A stretch of 64,000 bases of DNA from Chlorobiaceae bacterium (GTDB lineage: Bacteria; Bacteroidota; Chlorobiia; Chlorobiales; Chlorobiaceae). The notes below the pieces were generated by a model. The model was not told where the DNA came from. It saw only the letters and a list, made by a program, of their open reading frames with translations, and searched no databases. Below, in pieces: positions 49,496 through 58,664 of this stretch (position 1 is the stretch's first letter; each line of letters opens with the position of its first letter). The stretch spans positions 1 to 64,000 of the forward strand of contig JAAXWS010000004.1 in the NCBI GenBank assembly GCA_013334865.1, in the 5' to 3' direction. The translations under genes and the position numbers were made by a program.

Positions 49496-50386
49496 TTACA
49501 CCAGTCCGAGCTTTTGCAGCTCCTGCCGGAGGATCGCCTTGCTGGCGTCCGACATCGGCACGAGCGGCAGGCGGTACACCTCTTCCACCAAGCCCATCTG
49601 AGCCAGCGCATACTTGACCGGCACGGGGTTGCTCTCGATGAAGTTCAGCTTGAAGAGCTTTCGGTAGGTACGGTTGATCGCACGGGCCTCTTCGAGGTTG
49701 CCGGCCTTCATGGCATCCACGAGGCCTTTGACCGCCTTCGGTACCTGGTTGGCTGCCACGGAGATGACGCCGTCGCCACCCATGGCCATGAAGGGGAGGA
49801 TCAGCGAATCCTCGCCGGTAAGCACCGAAAAACGTTCCGGCCTCCGCTCGATGAGCTCCGCGATCTGCTCCAGGTTATCCGAGGCCTCCTTGACCGCGAG
49901 GATGTTGTCGAAGTCGTTGGCCAGCCTGATGATGGTGTCGGCGGTGACGTTGCTTCCGGTACGCCCGGGAACGTTGTAGAGTATCACCGGGATCTTCACG
50001 GCCTTCGCGATCCGGGCGAAGTGCTGGTAGTACCCCTCCTGTGACGGCTTGTTGTAGTACGGGGCAACGGAGAGGATCGCCTGGGCGCCGGCCTTTTCGG
50101 CATTGCGCGAAAGCTCGATCGCATGGGCGGTGTCGTTGGTTCCCGCCCCGGCGCCGACCATCATGCCGCTGCCGGCCTCTTCGCGCACGATCCTTATTAT
50201 TTCGGTCTGCTCCGCGGTCGACAGGGTCGGCGATTCGCCGGTCGTGCCGCAGGGGATGACGATGTCGGTTCCCGCTTCACGCTGGAAACGCACCAGGCGC
50301 CTCAGGGCCTCGGCATCTACCGAGCCGTCCGGCCTGAATGGGGTGACCAGGGCGACGGCGGAACCGGTGATAAGTCGATTGGACAT
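49496..50386 (-). CDS. dapA: 4-hydroxy-tetrahydrodipicolinate synthase
   Basis: A 296-residue TIM-barrel lyase that condenses pyruvate with aspartate semialdehyde on the way to lysine and diaminopimelate. The Schiff-base lysine is Lys166 in [10 protein letters not shown]; Tyr137 (LYNVPGRTG) and GTTGESPTL are present. The start at 50386 ([13 protein letters not shown]) is preferred to an ATG at 50425. The palindromic element 49418-49483 abuts its 3' end. recN lies 64 bp upstream on the same strand. Confidence 0.96.
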   Translation of the reverse strand: MSNRLITGSAVALVTPFRPDGSVDAEALRRLVRFQREAGTDIVIPCGTTGESPTLSTAEQTEIIRIVREEAGSGMMVGAGAGTNDTAHAIELSRNAEKAGAQAILSVAPYYNKPSQEGYYQHFARIAKAVKIPVILYNVPGRTGSNVTADTIIRLANDFDNILAVKEASDNLEQIAELIERRPERFSVLTGEDSLILPFMAMGGDGVISVAANQVPKAVKGLVDAMKAGNLEEARAINRTYRKLFKLNFIESNPVPVKYALAQMGLVEEVYRLPLVPMSDASKAILRQELQKLGLV

Positions 50387-50450
50387 AAAACTGACGGATG
50401 TGGGTGTATGATCGATATTGCCCAATAATAAGGGAAAACTTCCTGAATTG

Positions 50451-52157
50451 CTATATGGAATTTCCTGCGTCGATCAGTTCGCCGGCCAGCTGAAGGGAGG
50501 CAGGCGAGATCGTATGGCCGCTGATCAGCCTTGCGACCTCCTCGATCCGTTCGCCGCCTTCAAGGGGCACGACGCCGGTGACGGTCCGCTCCCCCTCGAC
50601 CCGCTTCGAGACCGACAGGTGCAGGTCCGCCATGGCGGCGATCTGAGGCAGGTGGGTGATGGCGATGATCTGGTGCAGGCGCGAGAGCTGCTTCAGGCTG
50701 AACCCGACCGCTTGCGCCGCCTTGCCGCTGATGCCGGTGTCGATCTCGTCGAACACCAGGATAGGCAGGTGGGCCGCTTTGGCCAGCGCGCTCTTCATCG
50801 CCAGCATGACCCTGGAGATCTCGCCGCCCGACGCCACCTTTGCCAGCGGTTTCGGGGCTTCACCGAGGTTGGTCGAGATCATGAACTCCACGCGGTCGAA
50901 GCCGTTGTCGAAGGCTCGGTACCTCCGGCCTTCGTGCGTGATGTCCCCCTCTGCGGCTTCCTCACTGGCGATGTCGACCCTGAAGGTCCCATTGGGGATG
51001 CTGAGCTTCTGCAGCATGGCGACGATCTCCTGCTCGAGCAGCCCGGCCGCCCGCTGCCGCATCACGGAGAGGTCTACAGCCGTCGTCGACAGTTCGGCCC
51101 GCGCCGTTTCGATCTCATCCCTGAGCCGCACCGCATCGGCGGCGACGTTCTCTTCGACCGAGAGCTCTCCGGCGAGCCTGTCCCGCAGCTCGAGCAGCTC
51201 CCCGACGCTTTTGCCGTGTTTCTTCGACAGGCGCTGCAGCATGAGCTGGCGTTCCCGCAACTCCTCGAGCCGGTTCCGGTTGAACTCTATGCCCGAGGTG
51301 TAGCGCGCGGCGAAGCGGTTGGCCTCCTCGACCGACGCCATCGCGCCCCGCAGCTCATCGAGGGATGGTTCGAAGCGCCGGTCGATCGATGCGAGCTTCT
51401 CGAGGAGGTGCACCGCCATCGACAGGGATGCGTAGGCGGAGTCGTCGGAATCGTAGAGCCTCTCGCCGAGCTCCGTGCCCAGAGTGTAGAGGGTTTCGGC
51501 GTTTTCAAGCAGGTTGATCTCCTCTTCGAGCGAAGCCTCCTCGCCTTCGACGAGACCGGCCGATTCGAGCTCCCTGAACTGGAACTCGATGAAGTCCCGC
51601 TTCTCCCTGAGCGTCTCGGCCTGCCGCAGCAGCTCGTCGAGCGTCCGGCGGAGCTGCCGGTACTGCTGCAGCAGGCCCCGGTACCGCGCCGCCTCTCCGT
51701 GGAGCTGACCGAACCCGTCGAGCATGCCGGCATGGGTCTCGGGGTGGAGGAGCAGCTGGTGGTCGTGCTGCCCGTGCAGATCGACAAGCTCGCGTCCGAC
51801 CTGCCTGAGCAGGGTGAGGGGGCCGGGCGTGTCGTTGATGAAGCAGCGTGACTGCCCGCCGGCGGCGATCTCCCGCCGGAGGATAAGCTCCGGGGTGCAC
51901 TCGATGCCGGCATCCTCGAGCAGGGGGGCGACCGTTTCGTAATGGCTGCCGGTGAATGTCGCTTCGATGACCGCCTTCGCGGCGCCGGCGCGGACCAGCT
52001 CGGCGCTCGCCCGTTCGCCGAGCACCAGGTTCAGCGCTCCCATGAGGATAGACTTTCCCGCGCCGGTCTCGCCGGTGATGATGGTCAGGCCGGGGGCGAA
52101 GCCGACTGACAGCTCGCCGATGAGCGCGAAATCCCTGACGTAGAGGCTCTGAAGCAT
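50451..52157 (-). CDS. recN: DNA repair protein RecN
   Basis: A 568-residue SMC-like ATPase acting in double-strand break repair. Walker A is GETGAGKS (29-36). A long helical middle (about 150-370) forms the coiled coil, and the C-terminal half has the signature [18 protein letters not shown] and Walker [14 protein letters not shown]. The start at 52157 ([13 protein letters not shown]) matches the family; an ATG at 52229 adds 24 unrelated residues. No clear SOS box was recognised upstream. Confidence 0.95.
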   Translation of the reverse strand: MLQSLYVRDFALIGELSVGFAPGLTIITGETGAGKSILMGALNLVLGERASAELVRAGAAKAVIEATFTGSHYETVAPLLEDAGIECTPELILRREIAAGGQSRCFINDTPGPLTLLRQVGRELVDLHGQHDHQLLLHPETHAGMLDGFGQLHGEAARYRGLLQQYRQLRRTLDELLRQAETLREKRDFIEFQFRELESAGLVEGEEASLEEEINLLENAETLYTLGTELGERLYDSDDSAYASLSMAVHLLEKLASIDRRFEPSLDELRGAMASVEEANRFAARYTSGIEFNRNRLEELRERQLMLQRLSKKHGKSVGELLELRDRLAGELSVEENVAADAVRLRDEIETARAELSTTAVDLSVMRQRAAGLLEQEIVAMLQKLSIPNGTFRVDIASEEAAEGDITHEGRRYRAFDNGFDRVEFMISTNLGEAPKPLAKVASGGEISRVMLAMKSALAKAAHLPILVFDEIDTGISGKAAQAVGFSLKQLSRLHQIIAITHLPQIAAMADLHLSVSKRVEGERTVTGVVPLEGGERIEEVARLISGHTISPASLQLAGELIDAGNSI

Positions 52158-52250
52158 GGCTCGGGAGATGTTTGGAGTGCCTGGACAAGGTTTCCTGAAG
52201 ATACGGCGAAATCGCCGTGTTTGAAACATGCCTCAGCAGCCGGCCCCGGA

Positions 52251-53240
52251 TCACCGCGCAAGCGTGACGCTTCCTGTCGAGCTGTATCGGGACCCGTCGG
52301 ATCCGGCGGCGTTCATGGTCACCCGGTAGATGCCAGCCGGAGCCTGGGCACCGGCATTGTTGCAGCCGTCCCAGAACAGCAGGGCGACCGGCCCGGCCGG
52401 GGTTCCCGAAGCCAGATGCCTCACCTCCGCGCCCATGACATCATAGACCGTGACGGCCAGCTGGTAGGAGCCAGCGGGCAGGTTGATCGTGATCCTCAGC
52501 AGGTCGTCCCTCTGGTCCCCGTTAGGTGAGAACGGGTTCGGCGAGATGCGGAGCATCTCTTCGGCCCTTGCCTGAGGGACGTAGATGGAGTTTACTTTAC
52601 CCGGGGTCCCTCCGTACTGCGTATCGGTCGACGAGCCCCAGCTGAGTGGCGAGCCGGAAAGCAGCAGCGGGTTGAACTTCTCCAGAGAGATGCGTTTGGT
52701 CGTTTTGTTTGCCGGGTTATGCCAGAGCGAGGTGTAGCTGACCGCATCGATCACCGTACCATTCCTGTCGAGCAGCTTGACGAGGTCTCCGTCGTTGTTC
52801 AGGTTCAGCGTCTTGTATTTTTTGACCATGATGATCTTCGCGTCCACAAGCCCGGGAAGGTAGCTGAAGTATCTGACCAGCCTTGAAGTGGCGGCGATGC
52901 CGTCGACTTCGGGGGTGATCACCGCGTATTGCCCGGCTCCCAGCATCATGGTGCCGCCGGTTGTTTCGAAGGTGCGCAAGTTGTTTGCCCTGTCCGTGAT
53001 GCCCCATCCGGTAAGGTCGACAGGCGAGATCCCGGGATTGTAGATCTCGACGTATTCGGGCTGGTCCGGGATGGCGTCATCCGATTCTTCCAGGGGATCG
53101 AACATGACTTCGTTGATAACCGGCATGACGCGGCCAGCCTGCACCGGCAGGGTCTCCGAAAAGCTTCGGGGTTCAGTGTGGTCCTTGCAACCGGCGACCG
53201 ACAGCATGAACACGACAAAAAGACGGCGGGGGTAACGCAT
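52251..53240 (-). CDS. Lamin-tail-domain lipoprotein with FlgD-like Ig domain
   Basis: A 329-residue predicted surface or periplasmic lipoprotein: signal LFVVFMLSVAGC with lipidated Cys18. Residues about 40-190 form a lamin tail domain (INEVMFDPLEESDD, then EYVEIYNPGISPVDLTGWGITD). The C-terminal about 225-325 is a FlgD-type Ig-like domain starting ISPNPFSPNGDQRDDLL. Bacterial LTD proteins are often exported and associated with nucleases or cell-surface structures; no nuclease domain is present here. Function unknown. It lies between tatA and recN on the same strand. Confidence 0.8.
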   Translation of the reverse strand: MRYPRRLFVVFMLSVAGCKDHTEPRSFSETLPVQAGRVMPVINEVMFDPLEESDDAIPDQPEYVEIYNPGISPVDLTGWGITDRANNLRTFETTGGTMMLGAGQYAVITPEVDGIAATSRLVRYFSYLPGLVDAKIIMVKKYKTLNLNNDGDLVKLLDRNGTVIDAVSYTSLWHNPANKTTKRISLEKFNPLLLSGSPLSWGSSTDTQYGGTPGKVNSIYVPQARAEEMLRISPNPFSPNGDQRDDLLRITINLPAGSYQLAVTVYDVMGAEVRHLASGTPAGPVALLFWDGCNNAGAQAPAGIYRVTMNAAGSDGSRYSSTGSVTLAR

Positions 53241-53347
53241 CTTTTTCCTGTTATGATGTGGCGATGTCTAAAGGTTACTGCGTCGGCGCGGGACGGCTGG
53301 TCGGTTGGTGGGGGGAGCCTGTCCCGGTTCACGCAAAACAGGAGTCC

Positions 53348-53366
53348 GCGGGATCCTCGATCCCGC
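53348..53366 (-). terminator. Weak hairpin after tatA
   Basis: A 7-bp stem GCGGGAT / ATCCCGC with a five-base loop, ten bases beyond the tatA stop. A short TTTT follows only after about 12 bases in the transcript, so its termination strength is doubtful. Confidence 0.4.
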
Positions 53367-53375
53367 AGCAGAAAC

Positions 53376-53600
53376 TCAGGCCTTCTGCTCCTTGTCAGGT
53401 GCAGCTTTCGGTTCTTCAGCTTTTTTCGGTTCCTCCTCCACGACCTTGTTGAACTCCTCGGTGAGGTTGTTCTGGGCCTTCTTGAACTCCTGGATGCCTT
53501 TGCCGAGGCCACGGGCGAGTTCGGGGATCTTCTTTGGTCCGAAAAGAAGCAGGACGATAAGCAGTATGAGCAGGATTTCCTGGCCGCCTAATCCAAACAT
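53376..53600 (-). CDS. tatA: Sec-independent translocase TatA/TatE
   Basis: A 74-residue single-span protein: one N-terminal helix ([24 protein letters not shown], about 5-28, with the conserved FGPKK hinge), an amphipathic helix ([13 protein letters not shown]) and a charged tail (ending [13 protein letters not shown]). TatA forms the pore for folded proteins in the Tat pathway, which exports for instance the Rieske protein in Chlorobi. No tatC is in the window. TatB is unlikely given the short tail. Confidence 0.92.
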   Translation of the reverse strand: MFGLGGQEILLILLIVLLLFGPKKIPELARGLGKGIQEFKKAQNNLTEEFNKVVEEEPKKAEEPKAAPDKEQKA

Positions 53601-53689
53601 GGTTGTATCTCCGGAAATTGATAAACCGGGCGCAGAACGCCACAGAAATGTATATACTCAAAGCACACGGTCAAATCAAGCATTTTGGC

Positions 53690-54340
53690 TCAGAAACCTT
53701 TCGCCCTGGCGATGACCGTTTCGCCCGCCACGGTTTTGTCGCCGACCGCGACGGAGGCTGCGGCAGTGCCCGGGAGCACGATGTCGACCCTCGAACCGAA
53801 CTTGATCATGCCGAAGCGGTTGCCGGCCGTCACCGTGTCGCCCTGCTCGAGCCGGCAGACGATCCTGCGGGCGAGGAAGCCCGAAACCTGGCAGAACCAG
53901 AGGGGGCCGAACCTGCTGTCGATGCCGATCTCCATGCGCTCGTTGTCGGTCATGCTCCTGTGGTCGAAGGCCATGAGGAACTTGCCCGGGTGGTAGGAGC
54001 GGTGCGTGACCCTGCCGTCCACGGGAATCCGGTTGACATGCACGTTGAACGGCGACATGAAGATGCTGACGAGCGTGGAGGGCTGGCCGGTCAGCGGGTG
54101 GTCGACCGTCCTGACAAGCAGCACCTTGCCGTCGGCAGGGGCGATGATTGCGTTGGCATCGCCGGGTGCAGAACGCTCGGGATCACGGTAGAAATAGAGT
54201 GTGAAGGCGATATAGAGCGCTCCTGCTGCCGAGATGGCCGCTCCGCCCGCGGAATGGTGCCAGATGCCTGCTGCTATGATGGCCGTGCAGATCACGGTCG
54301 TTTTGATGACGCTGTCTTTGCCGTACTGGGTGGTTCTCAT
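53690..54340 (-). CDS. psd: Phosphatidylserine decarboxylase proenzyme, small type
   Basis: A 216-residue membrane enzyme making phosphatidylethanolamine. The self-cleavage site that forms the pyruvoyl group is Gly182-Ser183 in IKFGSRVD, and other motifs are YFYRDPER, APADGKV and SIFMSPFNVHVNRIP. The short, archaeal-like type with hydrophobic N-terminus (about 12-40) is usual in Chlorobi/Bacteroidetes. The start at 54340 (MRTTQYGKDS) was preferred to an ATG at 54400. It is divergent from tilS across 163 bp. Confidence 0.93.
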   Translation of the reverse strand: MRTTQYGKDSVIKTTVICTAIIAAGIWHHSAGGAAISAAGALYIAFTLYFYRDPERSAPGDANAIIAPADGKVLLVRTVDHPLTGQPSTLVSIFMSPFNVHVNRIPVDGRVTHRSYHPGKFLMAFDHRSMTDNERMEIGIDSRFGPLWFCQVSGFLARRIVCRLEQGDTVTAGNRFGMIKFGSRVDIVLPGTAAASVAVGDKTVAGETVIARAKGF

Positions 54341-54503
54341 GCTCCTCCTGTTCGTTATGAGGGTGAATGATAGCCATTTTACGCCGGATTCCATGAACAA
54401 AGCGTGACGATTCCTGGTGTATGCGGCACGATTGCGGAAAGATGGGCCGAGTTGCTATCTTGACACCGGAGAGATCAACGTTTCCAACCATCGGCCTGCA
54501 GGC

Positions 54504-55484
54504 ATGACCCCTTTAGAGCGAAAGTTCCTCGAAAACCTCCAGCGAAGCCGGCTTGCCTGCAAGGGCGACGCCATGCTGGTTGCCGTTTCCGGCGGGGCGG
54601 ACTCGATGGCCCTTCTCCACCTCTTTATCGCCGCAGCGCCGGCAGTCGGCTGCGTCATTGCCGCCGCGCATGCCAATTTCGGCCTTCGCGGGCAGGCGAG
54701 CGACGGCGACGAGGCGTTCGTACGTGAGGCATGCATCCTGCTGGGCGTCGAATGCCACGTCCGGCGGTTCGATACCCGCGCTGAGGCCGGGGCATGGAAG
54801 CGGTCGATCGAAGAGACGGCGAGGATGGAGCGCTACGGATTTTTCGAAGAGCTTTGCGGGAACTTCGGCTATACGCGTATCGCGACCGGGCACCATGCCG
54901 GCGACAATGCTGAAACCATGCTCTTCAACCTTTTCCGCGGCACCTCGCCGGGAAGTTTCAGAGGGATCAGGGCCATCAACGGGCGGGTCGTCAGGCCGCT
55001 CCTGCCGTTCGGCAGGGAGGAGCTCGAAACCTACCTTGAAGAAAAGGGCATTCCCTGGCGCACCGACGACACGAACCTTGACACCGTCCACGACCGGAAC
55101 TTCATCCGGCACCGGGTGATCCCGGTGGTCGAGGAGCGGTTTCGGGACAAACTCATGCCATCCCTCCGGCGCCTGTCCGAGCATGCCGGGGAACTTGACG
55201 AGTTTCTCGAGAGTCACCTCTCGAAACTGCTCCAGGAGCATTCTCTGCTCGACATCAGGGGCGGGCGGCTGCACGTCGAAACCCTTCGCAGGCTCACCAT
55301 GTTCGAGCGGAAGGAGGTGCTGAAACGGGTGCTCCGGGAGCAGGGGGCTCAGGTCAATGGCCAGCTGCTTCAACGCCTCGCCGGTCTCCTCGATCTTCAG
55401 CCGGGGCGGATCGTCCAGGCCGGCCGTGGGGTTACCGTGTCGAAAAAGGACGGGTTCTTGGTGTTTGGAAGAAGTGACAAGTAA
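54504..55484 (+). CDS. tilS: tRNA(Ile)-lysidine synthetase
   Basis: A 326-residue N-type ATP pyrophosphatase that converts C34 of tRNA-Ile(CAU) to lysidine so that it reads AUA. The PP-loop is SGGADS (29-34), followed by HANFGLRG and TGHHAGDNAETMLFN. A short TilS C-terminal part is present, and the length is in the small-form range. The start at 54504 (MTPLERKFLENL) is chosen. Its stop codon lies inside the GTGACAAGTAACGAGG repeat. Confidence 0.94.
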   Translation: MTPLERKFLENLQRSRLACKGDAMLVAVSGGADSMALLHLFIAAAPAVGCVIAAAHANFGLRGQASDGDEAFVREACILLGVECHVRRFDTRAEAGAWKRSIEETARMERYGFFEELCGNFGYTRIATGHHAGDNAETMLFNLFRGTSPGSFRGIRAINGRVVRPLLPFGREELETYLEEKGIPWRTDDTNLDTVHDRNFIRHRVIPVVEERFRDKLMPSLRRLSEHAGELDEFLESHLSKLLQEHSLLDIRGGRLHVETLRRLTMFERKEVLKRVLREQGAQVNGQLLQRLAGLLDLQPGRIVQAGRGVTVSKKDGFLVFGRSDK

Positions 55485-55660
55485 CGAGGGAGACGTGACG
55501 AGGGGAAGGGATATTGATCTTTCATGGGACCCATAGGTCCTATAAGTCCTATAGGTCTTATGGGTGAAGATCTGGGAATGATGCTCCGGGGACAGGGCAG
55601 GCAAAGGGGCCTGCCCCTACAGGTCACGCGTCACTCGTTACGTGTCACGGTTTTCCTCCC
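55475..55660. repeat. Composite of degenerate repeats between tilS and the 55645 gene
   Basis: Four parts: a GTGACAAGTAACGAGGGAGA array containing the tilS stop; an ATAGGTCCT nonamer array (55523-55564); a GGGGCAGGCCCCT-type palindrome (55593-55623), matching 10487-10513; and a GTCACGCGTCACTCGTTACG array (about 55622-55650) that contains the stop of the convergent gene. There is no coding sequence between the two stops. Confidence 0.65.
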
Positions 55661-56682
55661 TGCTTCCTGAAGGCTGTAATCGGCAGGTCGGCCGTGATGA
55701 CGACCGATTCGAGGTTCTGGTGGACGCGGACATGCTTCAGCAGGTTCTTTGCGGCCTCTCCGGTCCTCGTGCCGGGGGCTCCGGCCACAGTGATGGTTCC
55801 CCACAGGAACGACGAGGCGAAGAATGCCGCACGGCGGTCCCGGTACACCCATTCCGACTGTCCTTTCAGGCCATCGTCGAACTTTACCGACATGGCCAGC
55901 TGCTGCAGGCTGCTCAGGTTGCCCACAGACCTGACGTCCCGGTTTTTAGAGGTCAGGCTCTGCAGGGCTCCGGCCGTCCACTGCGGTGAGGAGAGTGTGA
56001 ACCAGAGGTGCGACTTGTAGGCGGCCTTGTCGAGCATCGAGGCCGAGACCGAGTCGCGTTCGAGCATATGTCCTTCCGGGCGGAAAAAACCTTCGAGCAT
56101 CTCCTTGCTGCTCGCCACGGCAAGCTTCCTCGGGCCCATCGGGCAAACCCAGAGGGCGCTGTCGAGCGCGTAGGCGTGGCGCCCTGAGATGTCGGCGGTT
56201 TTGAGGCTCGCGGCTTCGAGCGTCGAAGCCGGTGCTTTCGAGAGGAGATCCCCCCAGGCTACGCCGATGAACTTCTGCTGCTTCCTGCCGGAGCGCTGGA
56301 AGCTGACGAGCAGCGTGTCAAGGTCCCGCGACAGGTCGATGCCGTGGCGCTTCATCAGTTCGTCGACCCGCTTGCCGGTGCTGAAGGGTACGGCCCGCTT
56401 CAGGGAGTCGGGCAGGGCTTCGTTCCAGAATCGGCTTTGCCGGATATCCTTGAGCCCGACGTAGACCATGGCATCGGAGGTGCCGGGCATGTCCTGGATG
56501 ATCGCGGTGAGCTCCGGGGTCAGCGGCTCTGGCTTCTGGCGGGGCTTGGTCCAGTTGATCCAGATCAGGGCGGCGAGGAAGCCGGTCATGCCGATGATGA
56601 AGACGGTGGCCAGGACTTTCGGGCCGGTCTTCTTCGGTGCCTGCAGTGCCTGGAATTCAGGGGTCTGTTCGGTGCCGCTCAT
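55645..56682 (-). CDS. Single-pass membrane protein of unknown function
   Basis: A 345-residue protein. A 20-residue cytoplasmic start is followed by a membrane helix (about 22-43, VLATVFIIGMTGFLAALIWINW), then a periplasmic part without recognised catalytic motifs. It has VYVGLKDIRQSRFW, SFQRSGRKQQKFIGVAWG and AVASSKEMLEGFF segments; the pattern loosely recalls DUF3352-type proteins, but I cannot confirm this. It starts 13 bases after rnhA on the same strand. Its stop codon is inside a degenerate repeat. Confidence 0.7.
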   Translation of the reverse strand: MSGTEQTPEFQALQAPKKTGPKVLATVFIIGMTGFLAALIWINWTKPRQKPEPLTPELTAIIQDMPGTSDAMVYVGLKDIRQSRFWNEALPDSLKRAVPFSTGKRVDELMKRHGIDLSRDLDTLLVSFQRSGRKQQKFIGVAWGDLLSKAPASTLEAASLKTADISGRHAYALDSALWVCPMGPRKLAVASSKEMLEGFFRPEGHMLERDSVSASMLDKAAYKSHLWFTLSSPQWTAGALQSLTSKNRDVRSVGNLSSLQQLAMSVKFDDGLKGQSEWVYRDRRAAFFASSFLWGTITVAGAPGTRTGEAAKNLLKHVRVHQNLESVVITADLPITAFRKQGGKP

Positions 56683-56695
56683 ACGTGGCGAGGGG

Positions 56696-57136
56696 TTAGG
56701 CGTTGTCCTTGATGGCCATTCGGGCCAGCTCGTCGCAACGGTTGTTGTAGGGGTTGTCGCTATGGCCCTTGACCTTGTGGAAGGTGACGCGGTGTAATCT
56801 AATCAACTTCAGGATATCCTGCCAGAGGTCGATGTTCTCCACAGGCTTTTTGGCCGCGGTCTTCCAGCCGTTCTTCACCCAGCGGTTGAGCCACCCTTCG
56901 TTGATGGCGTTGACCAGGTAGGCCGAATCGCTGTACAGCTCCACGCGGCAGGACTCCTTCAGCGCCTCGAGTCCCCTGATGGCCGCCAGGAGCTCCATGC
57001 GGTTGTTCGTGGTGGCGGGGTCGTACCCGGAGATCTCCTTCGTGGCCTGGCCGTACATGAGCAGCGTGCCCCAGCCGCCCTTGCCCGGGTTGCCGCTGCA
57101 GGCCCCGTCCGTGTAGATGATGATCTTCTTTTCCAT
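56696..57136 (-). CDS. rnhA: Ribonuclease HI
   Basis: A 146-residue endonuclease degrading RNA in RNA-DNA hybrids. The catalytic set is complete: Asp10 (YTDGACSGNPG), Glu48 (MELLAA), Asp70 (LYSDSAYL) and Asp135 (NRCDELA), plus His125 (KGHSDNPYN). The basic protrusion WVKNGWKTAAKK is present. The start at 57136 is chosen; an ATG at 57166 falls in the terminator of rpmB. Confidence 0.96.
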   Translation of the reverse strand: MEKKIIIYTDGACSGNPGKGGWGTLLMYGQATKEISGYDPATTNNRMELLAAIRGLEALKESCRVELYSDSAYLVNAINEGWLNRWVKNGWKTAAKKPVENIDLWQDILKLIRLHRVTFHKVKGHSDNPYNNRCDELARMAIKDNA

Positions 57137-57157
57137 GGGTGTAGGGGTACAAAGAAA

Positions 57158-57181
57158 AAGGCCCATCGCCAGATGAGCCTT
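57158..57181 (-). terminator. Terminator-like hairpin after rpmB
   Basis: A 10-bp stem AAGGCCCATC / GATGAGCCTT with one mismatch and a four-base loop; the plus-strand A run (57155-57159) gives a U tract on the rpmB transcript. It would partly separate rpmB from rnhA. Confidence 0.6.
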
Positions 57182-57216
57182 GAAATTTCCGGGCTGAAGC
57201 CGCCCTGGTGAGTCGC

Positions 57217-57435
57217 TTACTTCAGCAGCTTGGCGAGTTCGGCGGTGCCGGTCTTCGACATGATCTTCATCGCCTTGGCGGAGATGCGAACCTTCACCCA
57301 GCGCTTCTCCTCCTCGATCCAGATCCTCTTGGTGTGGAGGTTGGGCTCCCAGCGGGTGCGGGTGTGGTTGTTGGCGTGAGAAACGTTATTGCCGTATTTG
57401 GGGCTTTTTCCGGTCAGCACACAGACTTTGGACAT
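57217..57435 (-). CDS. rpmB: 50S ribosomal protein L28
   Basis: A 72-residue ribosomal protein with the family opening [21 protein letters not shown], then [15 protein letters not shown] and a C-terminal [14 protein letters not shown]. It lacks paired CxxC motifs, so it is the zinc-free form. The usual partner rpmG (L33) is not adjacent. Confidence 0.96.
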   Translation of the reverse strand: MSKVCVLTGKSPKYGNNVSHANNHTRTRWEPNLHTKRIWIEEEKRWVKVRISAKAMKIMSKTGTAELAKLLK

Positions 57436-57514
57436 GATAGACTCTCAGTTGTCGTTATAAAATTCGATACGGAATATACGGATTCATTCTGAAAAAAAGA
57501 AACAGAAGAGCTGT

Positions 57515-57593
57515 CTTACATTCAGGAGGGATTCATCCCGACGGACATTCGGTTCTTACATTTTCCAGAGTTGCCCCGGGTTTTAACCCGGGG
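57515..57593 (-). repeat. Dispersed ~76-bp hairpin element, single copy
   Basis: On the minus strand it reads a 20-bp palindrome of CCCCGGGTT/AACCCGGGG arms (57574-57593), then CAACTCTGGAAAATGTAAG, GAATGTCCGTCGGG, ATGAAT, CCCTCCTGAATGTAAG. This is the same order of blocks as the tandem units at 1-178. The GGGA-TGAA-TCCC hairpin replaces GGGC-TGAAA-GCCC there. It begins seven bases after the bchG stop. Confidence 0.8.
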
Positions 57594-57599
57594 TGCGCG

Positions 57600-58592
57600 T
57601 CACGGTCTTATTCCCACCGCACACACCATCATCGACAGCACATACAGCAGGGTGCCGAAGGCGTTGTACCAGACGGCCTTTTCTGCTGGCCGGTCGATCA
57701 GGATCTTCTGCATCGGGAGTTGCAGTACGAGCAGGGACATGGCGATGACGGCCGTCGGGATCGAGCCTTTCGCCACGAGGATGGCGATGGCCGCGACCTG
57801 GGCAAGGTCCATGATTACCGATGCCAGGATGGCCGCCTTCTTTTCGCCGAGCTGTACCGGGATGGAGGCCACCTTGCGGATGTTGTCGCCGACGATGGAC
57901 TTGAAGTCGTTCAGGGTCATGATGCCGTGGGCGCCGAGCGAGAAGATGATCGCCAGGGCGATCGATTCGGTCGACGGGACCCCCTGCGTGATCGAGAAGC
58001 TTCCGGTCAGCCATGCGACCCCTTCATAGGCGAGTCCGACGATCAGGTTGCCGAACCAGCCGTTTCTTTTCGCACGGATCGGAGGGCCGGAGTAGGCATG
58101 CGACATGAGCACGCCGACGAACGCGATGGCAACCACGTAGGGGTGGATCGACAGGGCGACGAGGAACCCGGTGATGATGAGGCCGAAGGTGATGAACCAG
58201 CTCGCCTGTTTCGAGATCTTGCCTGACGGGATGGGGCGTTCGGGTTCGTTGATCGCGTCCACTTCACGGTCGAAGTAGTCGTTCATCGTCTGGGACATGG
58301 CGCACATCAGCGGTCCTGCCAGGAGGACGCCCCGGAGCAGGATCGAGAGGTTGTCGGAGACGCTGTGGCCGGTGGAGACCACGCCGCAGGCGAACGCCCA
58401 CATCGGCGGGAACCAGGTGACCGGCTTCATGAGGGGGACGATCGCGCCGGGTTCTATCCTGAAGCCGGGCTTGTTGACGTTCTCCAGAGCCTGCTCGATA
58501 ATCTTCTGCCTCGAAGGGCTGATGCCCGAGAGGTGCAACTTCTCGCGGATGTTCTGCTGCAGCTCGGGGTTGAGCGTATCGCTTCCGTTCAT
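57600..58592 (-). CDS. bchG: Bacteriochlorophyll a synthase (UbiA prenyltransferase family)
   Basis: A 330-residue membrane prenyltransferase of the UbiA superfamily that esterifies bacteriochlorophyllide a with geranylgeranyl or phytyl diphosphate. About eight hydrophobic helices are visible. The first aspartate motif is NDYFDREVDAINEPERPIPSG (from residue 104), with the DRE-D and EPxRPIPSG features typical of chlorophyll synthases. The N-terminal PVTWFPPMWAFACG is also characteristic. Chlorobi have related enzymes BchK (BChl c) and ChlG; the location next to trpD agrees with bchG in Chlorobium tepidum as I recall it, so BchG is preferred but not proven. Confidence 0.85.
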   Translation of the reverse strand: MNGSDTLNPELQQNIREKLHLSGISPSRQKIIEQALENVNKPGFRIEPGAIVPLMKPVTWFPPMWAFACGVVSTGHSVSDNLSILLRGVLLAGPLMCAMSQTMNDYFDREVDAINEPERPIPSGKISKQASWFITFGLIITGFLVALSIHPYVVAIAFVGVLMSHAYSGPPIRAKRNGWFGNLIVGLAYEGVAWLTGSFSITQGVPSTESIALAIIFSLGAHGIMTLNDFKSIVGDNIRKVASIPVQLGEKKAAILASVIMDLAQVAAIAILVAKGSIPTAVIAMSLLVLQLPMQKILIDRPAEKAVWYNAFGTLLYVLSMMVCAVGIRP

Positions 58593-58664
58593 GCTAAACT
58601 GATTCTCGCTTCGGCTGTGAAGAAAACATTCATTATACGTGTTTTTCAGAACAATCGTAAGCCT

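Noticed and set aside
49340-49500. Intact insertion sequence near the palindromic element
   Set aside because: No transposase frame and no target-site duplication could be seen; only the short palindrome is present.
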